Source: Diplolepis rosae
Taxonomy: Eukaryota > Arthropoda > Insecta > Hymenoptera > Diplolepididae
Length of the DNA: 64,000 nt
NCBI GenBank assembly: GCA_030998225.1
Contig: JAPYXD010000680.1
Location: 5,456,001 to 5,520,000, forward strand
Reading direction: 5' to 3'
In this document: positions 12,212 to 24,700 of the stretch, piece by piece
How the letters are laid out: the number at the start of each line of letters is the position of its first letter
How positions within the stretch are numbered: position 1 is the first letter of the stretch
Translations under genes and position numbers: made by a program
Notes under the pieces: model-generated
What the model saw: only the letters and a program-made list of their open reading frames with translations
Databases searched by the model: none
What the model was told of the DNA's origin: nothing

Positions 12212-12483
12212 CTCTCTAAATTTGAATCAGTCAAAATCTACTGATTATCAGTGAAATTTGACTGATTCAAATATCTAAAAAGAGGTTACTGTAAATCAGT
12301 CAAATTTCACTGATTATTTCAGTGAAAACTGACTAATTTAACAGTGAGGAATATTTTTTTCACTGATGAATCAGTGAAAATCAACTGATTTAACAGTGAA
12401 AAATATTTTTTCACTGATGAATCAGTGAAAAGGCAAATCACTGATTCAATCGGTGAAAATTTGACTGATTCAGATTTAGAGAG
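12212..12483. mobile_element. MITE, copy 2 of the TA-flanked palindromic family
   Basis: Same termini as copy 1 (CTCTCTAAAT... and ...ATTTAGAGAG), again with TA on both sides. It is longer than copy 1 because a block of about 49 bp (ACTGATTTAACAGTGA, an AATATTTTT run, CACTGATGAATCAGTGAAAA) is tandemly duplicated inside. Otherwise the copies align end to end. Confidence 0.8.
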
Positions 12484-12512
12484 TACTTTGATTATAACTG
12501 ATATAGTTAAAT

Positions 12513-12848
12513 GTTTTTGTAATTGAATTTTTCCTTACTATCGCTTATTACCAATTTTCCAAAAGTAATTGAATTTTCATAAATTATGACTTATTTTTTC
12601 AGGAAAAATATTTTCTACAACTCTACCATTTCCAATTTTGAAAGTAACTTTTTCAGCGGCTTAAATCGTTAAAAGAATTTTTTTAAAGAAACATTTTTTC
12701 AAAAAATAACTATATTTGAAAACATTTTTCTTATTTTCAAAATTTTATACTGTAGAGCCGTAGAGAATATTTTCATTAAAAAAATAAGCCATGTTTTTCA
12801 AAAAATTGCTAAGAAGCGACAGTAAGAAAAAATTCTATTGCAAAAAAT
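12513..12848. mobile_element. Foldback-like element with arms over 100 bp
   Basis: The left arm (12513-12655) carries TTCCTTACTATCGCTTATTA, then GACTTATTTTTTCAGG and CTACAACTCTACC. The right arm carries the complements in reverse order (GTAGAGCCGTAGAG, AAAAAATAAGCC, AAGAAGCGACAGTAAG). The arms have diverged, so the insertion is older. No coding capacity. Confidence 0.55.
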
Positions 12849-13237
12849 ATTATTAACAAGAATTATTTTTTGAAAGCTTTAATTTTTTTTCATAAAATAT
12901 ATTGTTTACTGATAATATAATTTCAAATCTTAAAATCATAGAAAAACTCTTTTTTCCAGAGACTTATTTTTTGCACGACAACTACCTTAAGACCTTTTAA
13001 TTCTAATTTCTTCCCCTCATGAGTGTTTTTTACGATCTTTTCCTATTTAAATATACTTAAGCATTATACAATTTCAGGCCTTCTAATTTTAATTGCTTAA
13101 AATTTATACAGTATTATCAGAATTTGTTTAGAGCGCAGAAAAATTGTAGTTCTATAATTTATAAATTGTAAATTCGTAATTTGAATGTTTCTTAATTGGA
13201 ACAAAATTAAATTAAAATTCGAAAAAATTAAATCTTA

Positions 13238-13316
13238 AAATGCTCAAGTAATCAAGCATTCGACCGGCAATCGAAAGACCTGGGCTCAAATCCCAGCGCA
13301 GTCGAAAGCGTCTTTT
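13238..13316 (+). pseudogene. tRNA-like fragment, possible tRNA-derived SINE head
   Basis: TGCTCAAGTAATCAAGCA resembles a D arm. TTCGA-CCGGCAA-TCGAA forms a 5-bp stem with a 7-base loop like an anticodon arm (GGC in the anticodon place). CTGGG-CTCAAAT-CCCAG forms a T arm matching an RNA polymerase III B-box core. A T-run follows. A proper acceptor stem is not visible and the A-box is poor, so this is a decayed tRNA or SINE head and not a functional tRNA gene. Confidence 0.5.
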
Positions 13317-15700
13317 TTTCCACAGAATAGATTTTCAAATTCTTCAAGTATTGAATTCATTTGCATTTATTTGCGATATAAGAGTTTGAAATTGTCTATA
13401 AGGACACCTGTCGACAACGTATCCTATCTGTTACGCGACTAGTGGTCCTCCGATAATGTAGGCAGTGAAAAAAATTTCAACCTCAACTAATTAATTTGAA
13501 AATTAAAATAATAAATAATCAATTATGGAAAGCTTTAATTGTACTAAAAGTCTAATATAAATATCCAAGTGAGGAAAAATAACAAGTTTTGGAGGCTTTT
13601 TTCAATTCCACTTACACTGAACTCGGATATTAGGGGCAATTTCGGGTGTTGCGTCCGTAAACTCAGGTAATCCTCGGATCGAGTCATGGGGAAGGAGCAT
13701 CTCGGGAATTTATAACTTTTATAAACTTCTTTAATTTCTTTGAAAATTTTATACTTTTCTCTAAATGATAAACGTTTTCTCTTCTTTTGTCCACACATTT
13801 CCTACCGTATAACCTTAACAGAATTAAAGCGAACACGACGAAGTGGCACTGTCCCTTTTCTTCTTACGGCATTTATCGATTTCAAGTTGTTTACATCCAT
13901 ACAGGTGTTTTAACCCCTCACACTGCATCATCATCAAACTAATTCTAGGAAGTTCCTAAACCCAGTTTCCTTATTATGAGTCTTGAGTGTATAATCGAAA
14001 CAAAAAAGTACACGTTTAAAATTTCCATATTTACAAATTGCAAAAAATATGATTTTAGTTAATTTTTATCAAACATTGAGATTCCGAAGGTATTTATCAA
14101 ATGCTTGTCCTATTCGAATGAGAATAACTATAAACTCTAGCCGAGTTCAAGGTCTCTATGGAAGAAAAGATGCTTGCGATTTCAATCCAATGAATCTAAT
14201 GCTAAGCAGAATTGTTAATCACTTTTTCTCGTGACACTAAAATTAACGTGACATTAATAACCACACAGGTTCTAATTAGGAGAATGTTATTGTCCGCGGA
14301 CGTGGCAGTAATAGGACAGTAATAGTAGGCGGCAAATCACTTTGAATGGCTTGCCAATCTATTAAGATAACTTGTCGCCATATCGCGGCTCAAACACGAT
14401 CAGAGGACAATTCTTTTTATTACGATACATTAATCCGGTCCTCTCAAGTCCTTCTTTCTAGTTCAATCAGTTGGCATTTATCTGCGTAGGCTTGACGCGA
14501 AATTTCATCGACAACGAACGCTCTTGTAGTTAGCATAATGCTATCAAGTTTATAGATTAAAAAAATATTTAAAAATTGTTTTTCGCCTCTTGCTGTTTGA
14601 AGTTTAGCCCAGGACCAGTTAATTGCCTAGTCGGGCGCCGGATGCCAATTCCATTACGACTTAACGATGCTTATATGCATATTCAGAAATTGTTATCAGA
14701 CCTTGCAAAATCAGATTATTGCTTATTTCAATATATATTCTGGTCTTTAAATAAATTTCTTCTTTTGACTCGTTTCTTTAAAAATTTTCTGAAACTTTGT
14801 TTCAGAATTGCTAAATAAAAATGTTTATAAAGTCGAAATTATTTGCTTTGATTTTCTCGAAAAAGTTTTGACAGTCAGAATAGAGTTTCGATTTAAACAA
14901 GTAGATAAGTAATTATAATAATTTATAGTTATTCGGAGCTTTCACTTTGAAATTAACAACAGTAGACAAAGAGATTTGCAGATTTTTCTTGATACTTATC
15001 ATACATTGAAAGTAAACCAATTAAAGGTCCTGAATACGTATTTGGAAAGTTACATTACCGCGTCTTTGGTGCGATTTCCATCCGAGAATGACAAAACCGT
15101 TTCACCCGTTGACTCGTCAGGAATCAATCACGACCAATGGCGACGACAGCGGAAGTGATTGCAGATCTTCCTCGCGGGAACGTGACTTTGTTGCTGTTCG
15201 GGATTTCTCGCGCGGTACCCAAACATTAAAGAAACTCCGCTCAGAGATCCCGATAAGCCAGAATGGCTGGACTCACCTGTCGATTATCAGAAGCAACAAA
15301 ACCAGATTCAATCGAGTTCAAAAAAGGAAATATAAACAGATATCCAGGTTCCGATATCTCCTTAGTCTTTAATTAAGGACCTTGTTCTTCAATAAAAACT
15401 ATCCCCAATTGTATTCATAAAATTTTATTGTTTCAAATGTCCCAAAATATCTGAATAATATAATACTATCTGATTCATATGAAAAAGACAAAAAATAAAG
15501 TACTTTGAGAAAATGAGAAATAAAAAACATGTATACATTTTAAATTCTATATATTACAATCTACACGATAAATTTTCTTTTTTCACCATGTTCGGAAATT
15601 TTACAATTATTTTGACAATCTCTATTGGAAATTGGATTTGCTGTTTTCACTCAAGTGAAACCTAAAAATACTAAAAAAAGGTAAAATTACGCAAAATCAA
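13317..15700. other. Non-coding stretch, nothing recognised
   Basis: Presumed intron. 14270-14540 and 15090-15270 are richer in G and C and more complex than their surroundings, which could mark conserved regulatory DNA, but no motif supports this directly. Confidence 0.35.
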
Positions 15701-15848
15701 GTACATGGAAAGAAAGTTCAGTTAAGTTTATAGAACTGTTCAAGAGTTGGGGACACAAGTATTTACGGAACAGTTTTCGAAAATTTACAGAACTCCCCAA
15801 CTTTTGAACAGTTCTATAAAATTTATTAAACAATTTTTTTTCCTGTAC
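15701..15848. mobile_element. Short palindromic MITE
   Basis: The ends GTACATGG and CCTGTAC pair. The inner arms TATAGAACTGTTCAAGAGTTG and CAACTTTTGAACAGTTCTATA pair almost perfectly (15729-15752 against 15804-15827). The whole 148 bp can fold into one hairpin. Confidence 0.6.
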
Positions 15849-16140
15849 GGAGTTTATTTCTGTAAATTTAGGGAGCAACCTCGCACAATGCAATCGAAAA
15901 GGCAACTCAAGATCGCATGTACAACAGAATCAATATTTTTTATGCACCTTACTAATTTTTCTATAATCTTAAACAAAACATTTTAATTATTAACAATTAT
16001 TAATTTCAATAGTAATTTAATTTGTGACAGTATATGCACCTTTCTTTCATGATTTCATTGATACCAAAAACTCATTTTTTGACAAAAGGTCACTTATGTA
16101 TCCTCTAAATTAAAGATGATTATTTAAGGTTATGGATCAA

Positions 16141-16472
16141 TAGGGCCACGTGCCTAAATTATACATTAATTCGTTCATGCAATATAACTTTCTTAATTTA
16201 CAAATCATCTTTTTGAAAAATTGGGAAATGCAATGAACAACAGTAAAGCACGTCTCTTAATTTCTTGTTAGTGAAAATGTTGAATAAAATTGAAAAAATT
16301 ATCGATAATTGCAGGTAACTCTAAAAGTTTTAGCAAAATTTCTACTCAAACGAAGTTAACAGACGTTCTTTGTCGTCTTTTGTTGTATTTTCCAAATTTT
16401 TAAGAAGATATTTTGTGAAATAAAAAAGTTATCTTGCATGAACTTTTACAGGAATTTGGTCACGTGGTCTGA
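16141..16472. mobile_element. MITE with CACGTG-containing ends, copy 2
   Basis: The left arm TAGGGCCACGTGCC, TAAATT, then GTTCATGCAATATAACTTTC is matched by complements at the right end (GTTATCTTGCATGAAC, AATTTGGTCACGTGGTCTGA). Arms of about 80 bp flank a unique centre of about 170 bp. The terminus resembles that of 11606-11803, so the two are probably one family. Confidence 0.6.
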
Positions 16473-16764
16473 TTAATTAAACCGTATTATATGCAATCCT
16501 CTTATTTGGAGAGAGTATTATTTACTTTTATAGGTTACGTATTAGGATTTTTCAAATAAATAAATCATTTTTAAATTAAGATATCATTAAAATTCATTTA
16601 CAGTACTTAATATTAAAAATACATGTGTGCAGTGTACATTACAGTGTAATCTTTTTAAAAATTGCAATTTAAAACGTATTGTTACCAATTTTACATCACC
16701 ACTTCTTGGTACAATCACCAATTTTAGTGGCTGATGCAAGATAAAAGCATCTTGCATATTAATG

Positions 16765-17148
16765 TTATGAGAATTGTGAAGAATCAAAAAGAACTACTAA
16801 AATTCTTATAAGCTTCAAGAAACAGGTCTTTTTGAAGGTTCGACCAAATTTATTTCGTGTGATTTTATCACCTTTAGACCTATAAATTAATATTCTTTTT
16901 AACACTACCTCCAATTCCTTCTCTTCTAACTGTCTTAATTTTTCTAACAGATCCTCCAAATCACCAACCGGTTCTTTTATTTTATTAAGCAGGAAAGTAA
17001 TTTTTGCCAGTCTTTTAAGTTTCTCAAAAGTTATTACATTATTTTCTGAATACGAAGAACAATCATAAAAAAAAATGCATGTGAGGATCCCTCCATTTAA
17101 TGCCTTATAGAATCTCATAGAAATGGACAAAAGGATATGTCGAACCAT
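16765..17148 (-). CDS. Uncharacterised open frame, 127 codons
   Basis: A minus-strand ATG-to-stop frame in otherwise AT-rich, stop-rich DNA. Residues about 40-95 are rich in Lys, Glu and Leu with a heptad-like run (LEDLLEKLRQLEEKELEVV), as in a short coiled coil. I do not recognise a family. No promoter, intron or neighbour supports it. It ends about 80 bp from the foldback element at 17231, so it could be a scrap of a transposon protein or chance. Low confidence. Confidence 0.15.
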   Translation of the reverse strand: MVRHILLSISMRFYKALNGGILTCIFFYDCSSYSENNVITFEKLKRLAKITFLLNKIKEPVGDLEDLLEKLRQLEEKELEVVLKRILIYRSKGDKITRNKFGRTFKKTCFLKLIRILVVLFDSSQFS

Positions 17149-17230
17149 ATAGAAATTTTATAAATTCTATATAATCATTCTAAATAATATACTAAATGCA
17201 TAAGAAAGTACACGATATGGAAATTTACTT

Positions 17231-18660
17231 ACACGCGAGATTCCCTCCAACGAGATGCTCGAGCATCGGAGTGTTCTCTGCAACGAGCGAGAGAGGGAAC
17301 CTCTCCATACTTTACTTGTTGTTATGCGCGTTGTATGATGCGCGCAGTGAATAATTGTACTGGAAAATTTACCCGATTAAATAGTGAAAAAGTATATGAA
17401 AGAATAATTTGCGAGTATTTAACATGGAATAGACTTGTTTGACAGTATTTACTCAAAATACAGTTCGATCACTCTAATACAGTACAGAAAAATTAACCAT
17501 TATCGATCCTAACCTAAAATAATATTTTTCTTCGCCTCCTTTATATACGAAGGCCTTTTTCAATGTTAAAAAAGTCGTCTCTTAGTGATGCCACTTGGAA
17601 CTAATCCGCTAGCGGCGCCACCTCCGTCCTCTCATATGAAAGTATTGTTTTATATGCAGAAAATTGATAAACAATTAAAGTTTTATCATTTTTGAAGAAC
17701 TAAGATTATCAATTTTATTAAAATAACATTTTTAAATACTAATAAGAACTTGAAAATAAAATAGTTATAACAATCTAGAAAATTAATCGCAAAAGTACAA
17801 GAAATAAATTGTCTTGCATATAGGATCCTTATATCACGAATAATTAGAGTAAAATTATTTCTTCATTAATATATCTGTGAATCCAACAGAAAAATCTGTA
17901 AATATTACAAAAAAAAACTGCTGTCCCTATTCCAGCAGATGACATCTGTTGATTCAACAGTTTTTTATTCTCCGTGAAAAATATACAATCAAACTAATAA
18001 ATAAATCACTCAATAGCATTTTTCAAAAACTTTAAATGTATTTATTACTTTTCTTTTGGTGCTTATTTCCCATACGTATCAACAATTTTCTATCACATGT
18101 GTATTAGCTTTTTAATCACAGACAAATATATCAATACATGATAAGTATAAGTCATTATTTAGATAAACAAGCTTCATAAACTCGTTAAAAACAAATTAAA
18201 CATTTTCTTCTAAATATTTAACATCATTAATTCTATAAATTAATATTGTTAATGGGATATAAGTACACTTACTCAGTTCTGATTTACTTACTGAGTTCAT
18301 GTTTATGACTAAATAAATTTGCACTGAAAACACTAAACTTCATTAATAATAAAAACAATTATTAGAATTTAGGAAATGTTTCCATTTTCCCAATAATTGT
18401 TTAAATTTGTTTATGAACACCATGCAAAACAATACTTTCATATGAGAGGACGGAGGTGGCGCCGCCTTACGGATTAGTTCCAAGTGGCATCACTAAGAGA
18501 CCGAAATTTAGCTCGTCGTCGGATAGGGCTGTTTATATATCAAAGTCGAGCGCGCTTCATCCCATAGTAGTGGGGGGAAGAGAGGTCGATCAGCTGCTCG
18601 TTATAGGGAACAGTGACTCGCTTGTATAATGAAACACTCGTTGGAGGGAATCTCGGGTGT
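17231..18660. mobile_element. 1.4 kb foldback element with nested inverted repeats
   Basis: The outer termini are ACACGCGAGATTCCCTCC (followed by AACGAG) at 17231 and the complement CTCGTTGGAGGGAATCTCGG (then GTGT) ending at 18660. A second inverted pair of about 80 bp lies inside: 17575-17653, beginning GTCTCTTAGTGATGCCACTT, and 18430-18508, its complement with only a few changes, including a short difference at CCGCTAGCGGCGCC. The outer arms are CG-rich and the roughly 770-bp centre is AT-rich. There is no transposase. High arm identity suggests recent insertion or gene conversion between arms. Confidence 0.65.
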
Positions 18661-21539
18661 AATTAGAGTTGTCATTCCATTACTTCGCACTTATCACAAG
18701 TCACATACACTATGACAATAAAAAATTTTCGCTCCACGTGTTCAACCGTTTGTCGCCCGTTTAGGTTAGGTTATATAGCAGTAGTCAGAAACCTGCTACT
18801 TTCCTTACTGCGCAACCGCGAGAAAGAGGTGAAGAAGAGAATTGAGGAGCAAATCATATTATTTGGCGGGCTAATTCAAAATTTTAAAATTACGAAAAAT
18901 TGATTCTCATTGCAAATGTGTTATTGATTTTAAGAGTAATCCTATCATTAGTAGAGAGTTATTTTCAATCTGGGAAAAAAATACAAAACTTATCATCTTG
19001 CCATATTTTTTTCAAGAATAGAGGAAAATCCTCTAATTTGTAGTGGAATATTCTCCTTTAAATGGAAAAATGTGAGAGGATTTGAGAAGAGGAACTTTCT
19101 TCCAAAATGAAGAATATTTCTTTTTCTCGGTTTAGAACTATTACTTTAAAAAACTAAATGGCTGCCTTAGAAAAGTGAATAGTTGAAGTAACTAACAAAA
19201 ATATGTTTCATATTAATTTAAATGAATATTTTAATCTGAAAGTTGTTTATAAATAATAAATGCATCATTATTATTACGGGACATGCCGTTACAAGGCTTG
19301 CATGTAGAGATTTTCAGACAAGCAGACGCCCACACGCAAGTAGGTACCTTGCGATGCGTCATGCGTGTACCTACTCGATCACAGAGAGCTACGAATCCGG
19401 GAGATATGTACGCGAAACTCGCGACGTTCCATGCTCGATAATAAATTCATCTCGCTATATTAGGTGTCTGAGTGTAGGGCAGGGACGTTCGAACTGGTGA
19501 AAAAAGCGTTATTCGGAGACGCAATTATTAATCGTGGCTATCAATATCGTCGCAATGGGATACGGAGGTTGCGTGCCCTGGACCAATAATCACGCTTGAT
19601 GCATATGGCGATCCTTCGTCTTAATGCGAAGATAGGCGTAACGCTTGATTCTCGGGCTGCTGCTGCTCCTTCCTTCTCTTTCTCAAAGTTTTTTTTACGT
19701 TTTCCCTTGCAGCCTCTTCAGTGACCCCTGTCTCGAAAAACAACGAGGTCTCGAGTTCTTCAATGAAAGATTTCTCAACCCTCAGCAGTATTTCTTTTTG
19801 ATCTATAGGCGCATCCATTTCTTCATCAATTTCTTCACAAAACAACTTCATTTGTATCTTTATGGATTCTGGAATTATATACGAACGTTACAACAATGAT
19901 ATGTAATGCTCTGTTCACAGTGCGCATTTGCAAAAGTGCTGAAAAGTTACTTTAACGCACTAGTTTAGAATTGGTTATTTTCGCCACGCTCTACATGTAC
20001 GAAAAGTCGCATATTTCGTGTATGCGCTGCGAAAAAATAATTCTATGGGAAAAGTCAATATAAAAGTAAACTTTTCCGTGTTTAAACCTTGTAAATACAA
20101 ATTATTTGAAGACTGGTGTTCGCATGGGAATTAGATTTGGATGATTCAAAGGAGTGAAGAAATTGATGGGACAAGCGTGTTGATGGCAGTTTAAACTGAA
20201 GTCTTGTAAATGTTAACGGGTTAAGACCGATTTAAATCGCAATAGCCGCCAATGGATGGAGTAGTAGAAATAAGTTGGAAAAGGCAGAAGAGAGCAGCAT
20301 GAAGAACAGACAGCTATCTTAATCAGCGACCTCTCTCTTAACCCGACGAAGACTTGAGCTAGTGCCAGTGGCGCTGGCAAACTTCGCTCGGTTAGCTGAT
20401 CACGTTGTTTTCAAGTTCCTCTCGAAAACCGCGGAACCTCCCTTGACCCTTTCACCTCATCCCCTTTACCAACTGTCCCCTTCTCGACGACACAACCTGC
20501 GAACCAACCATTTGGTACATGAGTGTAGATTGATCTGCACGTGGGCGGTTGCCGAATAATAATAATCTTGAGCCTCCAAGTCGAAAATCCTGAGGCCTAA
20601 ATATTGCATTCTTCAGGTTTTCTTCTCCTTATTTCAGTAACAGGAGACTCACATGTTACTTAAGTTCGAGTTTTAAGATGACAGTGAACGAATTGGAGAA
20701 ATTATTCAAAGTTTTCATGACTTTCCCTGACCTGCAGCTATCTTATAAGGAACTGAATGAAGTGGCTTTTCTGGAGGGTTGGTCTGATGCAGAATGCAAA
20801 TGATGATGCTGAAGGTCGCAAATGAATGTATAGAACATCAGCAGCGCACGCATAATTACTCGTGAAGTGACCTGTACGCTTCTCTTAACCTTTGCCCTTG
20901 GAGTGCATGTTTTTGCCGTGGACCAGCAAGCAGTCAAGCGAGTGAGCAAGCGAGTTCACTCCTGCCGCCACAGGAACCAGCCAGCGGGTCGGTGCCCGGT
21001 AATTGCGATGAGATATGGCAACCACTTCTCATTAAAATAGTTTAATATATATTTGTCAAGCTATCACCGCGACGCAGGCCCTCCCATTTGTTTGCACTTT
21101 TCGACCCTGGACCGCGCGACGCTTCGGTTTATTTTTCCTGAATTTGGCATCCGGTTAATGGGGACGGTTTGTTTCGTTGTCGCCGACTCTGGCCCGAGAA
21201 GTTACATATGCGCTATGTGAGCTTGTATAGTAGGTGCGAACCTCGATAAAAAGTCTATTAAAAAGTACCGTAAGTTGGCCCTTCAGTTCCATACCAGCTG
21301 CGAAAGAATTCCAATCAAAGGGATGTCCAGCATAAAATATCTTTACAATCTCACACTCAGTGATTCAGCATTTTATATCTGATATAAAACTCTAGACATG
21401 CTATCAAAGAATTTCATTAGGAACAAATATCATATTTATCGAATCTTTACGAAGAGAACAACATGCTGCCAGATACAGTCAAGATTTTTTCCCTATATTA
21501 CATATTACTGTCTGTATTGTATAAAGGGTCACATTTGGT
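18661..21539. other. Non-coding stretch with CG-richer patches
   Basis: Presumed intron. 19260-19620, 20320-20560 and 20930-21200 are clearly richer in C, G and CpG than the surrounding intron and lack repeats, which makes them candidates for conserved regulatory DNA. No binding-site cluster could be proven by eye. Confidence 0.35.
19621..19851 (-). CDS. Uncharacterised open frame, 76 codons
   Basis: A minus-strand frame whose product is acidic at the N-terminus (EEIDEEMD) and basic near the C-terminus (KKTLRKRRKEQQQ). The amino-acid composition is more protein-like than most chance frames in this window. I recognise no family and see no splice or promoter support. It may be a fragment of a gene or transposon, or chance. 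Confidence 0.12.
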   Translation of the reverse strand: MKLFCEEIDEEMDAPIDQKEILLRVEKSFIEELETSLFFETGVTEEAARENVKKTLRKRRKEQQQPENQALRLSSH

Positions 21540-22440
21540 CCTTAAAATATTCACTTACGGGTTATTTCTGTACTGTACTGGATACAGTGCAGACGGTAAT
21601 CTTTACAATGTTGGTGACTGTACTCTATTGTATCGGGTAAAAAACAGATGGTACTTAGAAAGCTATTCAAAACGCAATTAAATTGGGAATAATATAAATA
21701 GTAACCAATGCTATAAAAATAGTCCTCAACACACTTAGGGACAATGGAGGAGGTTCCCAATACCCAATTTGGTTTTAGATACCAATTGTTTTGGACACAA
21801 TATTTCACAGTTATTGTAAAAGTTATATTGGATACAATGCAGGTGATAAGACTTACAATTTTGGTTACTGTACCCTGTTGTATCAGAGACAATAAATTCA
21901 GTACCAAACCAAACAGGTGGTACCTAACAAAATTGAGTGACATGTCGAAGCTATTCGATCCATAATGTAGTTTTAGGTACTAATTGTATCGGATACGTTC
22001 CAAATAATGCCTATTACTATGCGGATAGTATCCATTCCAACTTGGTTCATGATACTATCCAAAACTGTACAAATTGTATCCAACATAACTGGATACAGTG
22101 AAGGAAGTGCTCAATACCCTAGATAGTTTCAAGTACCATTTGTATTGTCTTCAACAATTTGTAGGTATTATACTCAACTATGCTAAGTATAATACAGATG
22201 GTAATCCTAACAATACCCAATCATGTTGGGTACAATAGAGATGATACCTCTTGTGATATAAACAGTATCTAATTTAAATTAGTACAATACAGATAATACC
22301 CTATACAATTGGATTCAATACCGAAAGAAACCAGTACTCAAATTGATATTGGATATTGGATACAGTACAAATAATACCCAATACGATATTGCGTACAATA
22401 CAAGTGATAAACGATACAATATTTTATTCCAGAATTAGGA
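21540..22440. repeat. Diverged TACAAT/GGTACC-rich interspersed repeat, copy 1
   Basis: The stretch is a mosaic of words such as GGATACAGTGCAGA, TACTCTATTGTAT, GGTACCTAA, TAGTTTTAGGTAC and ATACAATTTGTA. Its order of words aligns with 30220-30970, including a shared passage TAGTATC(C/T)ATTCCAACTTGGT at 22027 and 30715. Internal short-period repetition suggests descent from a satellite-like unit of 30-60 bp. No coding capacity is credible, and the frames across it are artefacts. Confidence 0.6.
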
Positions 22441-23009
22441 ATATCAGAATATTTTTCTCTTCGCGTCTTATTTGATCCTTTAAATCGTGAAGAATCCCTT
22501 TATTTATTAACAGCTTCATAGAGTAATTAAGTATCTAAGGTCTTCCCAGTCTGATAATGAGCTAAAGGCAAGTGCAATTACATTTTATATTACCTGGTGT
22601 ATACAATGTACATAAAAAACTCAAGCAGATAGAAACATTGCGAAACAACATGTAGCTGAATAAATGCTTCTTCAAGACAGAGCACCGTTTTCATACTTCC
22701 TAGTTTCCCTATATACGGATTCCCTGCTAGGATACCGTTTTCTCTTCATCCAGACCACAACCTTCTTTCAAGATCACACTTATTGCGCACGTCTACTTCA
22801 GCGCTTTTATGATTTGTAGACCTCTCGCCCTACAATCTACATAATTCTGGATCTAGAATATCTAGATTCTGAGCCTAGAGTGGGTGTCATAAAACTCGGA
22901 ATTGCATCTCATTTCAGTCCCTGAATAGTGGAATTACGATCATGAAATTAAAGGTCATTGTCACAATCAGACAATATATCTTCATGCTTGACACATCAGT
23001 TATTTTCTA

Positions 23010-24700
23010 ACATATTGCATAAATAGTAAGTACTGATTTTTACGCATCTAGTGATGCTTACTGTCCAATGCATACGTTGTTAAAGACCGAATATTTAAGG
23101 TATGGCCATAGAATATCAACTTCAGGTATATGCGTTCATTCCTTGCCTCAGAGGAAAAGGAGAGGATTAGAAGGCAACGGGAGAGAGAAAGATAAGAGAA
23201 GGAAGACAAGAGAGGCCTTGGAAGCTGGGATAACTTCTCCAGTGACTCGAACCTACCATGACTGACAGCTCTATAGAGTTCGTTGGGGAAGCATAAAAGC
23301 ATGCACGTGTTATGTAATGTATGTGTATCATGGAATCGGTGCTCGGTATCAAGTGTATATACGATCTTACAACTTTGCAAACTTCCTGCTAGCCAGATCA
23401 ATGCTACCAAGTCTTAACTATTTAATAAGAAGAAAACGTACAGCAATATGATGTAACTGTCTTTTGTAATCTGGAAATTCTAGTCGTAGTCTCTTAAGAG
23501 TAATAATAATAATAATTTTAAGACGATGAGTTTAATTAAAGAATGAAATTATGTCAAAATTCAATAATTTAATGTAATATTAGAATTAGGAACAATATTG
23601 GTAACTGTACTCTATTGTGCTAAGTACGTTACAGATGGTACCCAATAGTCAAAATGTTATTGCAAGCCAATAGTATTGGGAATGCTATAAATAGAATCCA
23701 ATAACATACCGATGGTACCCATCAAACTTGGGCAAAATACTAAAAGTACTCAACATGTAATATGGTTATAGGTACCAATTGCATTGGGTTACTGGGTACA
23801 ATACAGAAAGTACTTAATATTGATCGTACCCCTTACCATGAAACAGCTATCCAAATTAAATTAATACAATATAATAGCATATTATAATATCATAATCAAA
23901 CATAAACAGACAATTCCATATTCCTGCATGAACAAGTACTTATTTTTGAGTTTTTAGCGATCCTTACTACCCAATGTGTACGCTATACTGTATCATAATT
24001 TGGAACAAATATGGGTTACTGTGCCCTGTTCTGTTGGGTTCAATACAGATTGCAAGAACATAAATACCATACAGATATTACAGTTGACTACAATGCAAAA
24101 GGGACTTAATACATAATATGGTTTCATGTAACAATTTTAGATAGTACAATATGTTACAGGTATTCAAAAAGAAGCAAGGGGTTTTGGATGGTTGTTTTCT
24201 TTTTTTATTCCTCCTTTTTTTGGAAATTTATTTTGATCCAAAGTTTGTCGTTTTGTTTTTGAGGATTCGAATCTTTGAGGAAGATTTGAATATAGTTATT
24301 GTGCCCAATGCTATTTGTTGAAATTTAGCTTGGCACAATATAATGGCACATTATAATTGTATAATTAGGCATAAACAGACAATTTTATATTGTTGCATCA
24401 ATAACAAGTACTTATTTCCCAGTTTCTAGTCATCCTTACTACCCCATGTGTATGCTTATGTATTATAATAATTCAATAATATATTATAATACTTTATTGT
24501 TATTGTACAAAACCATACTGGTTATAATGCAGATGATATTGCTTACAATATTGGATATTGTACAAAATCATATTGGGTATAATTGAGGTGATCCACTTTA
24601 CTATACAGTTGTTACCTAACACAATTCGGTACATATATTATAATTATATCTTATTATGTCATAAGACTATAATTAGGAATAAATTGTCAATTTCTTTCCG
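23010..24700. repeat. Same repeat family, copies with a direct-repeat block
   Basis: TACAGATGGTACCCAATA-type words occur at 23580-23840 and 24000-24150. A longer block (TATAATGGCACATTATAATT..., AACAGACAATTTTATATT, ACAAGTACTTATTT, ATCCTTACTACCC) occurs at about 23870-23995 and again at 24332-24460. Weaker echoes lie at 23010-23080 and 24640-24700. The arrangement looks like an old tandem or segmental duplication within the family. Confidence 0.5.
24168..24262. mobile_element. Fragment of the CTCAAAATAC MITE
   Basis: GGGGTTTTGGATGGTTGTTTTCTTTTTTTATTCC and the following TTGATCCAAAGTTTGTCG and TTTTGAGGATTCGA correspond to the right half of the MITE at 8797-8993. The left half is missing. Confidence 0.5.
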
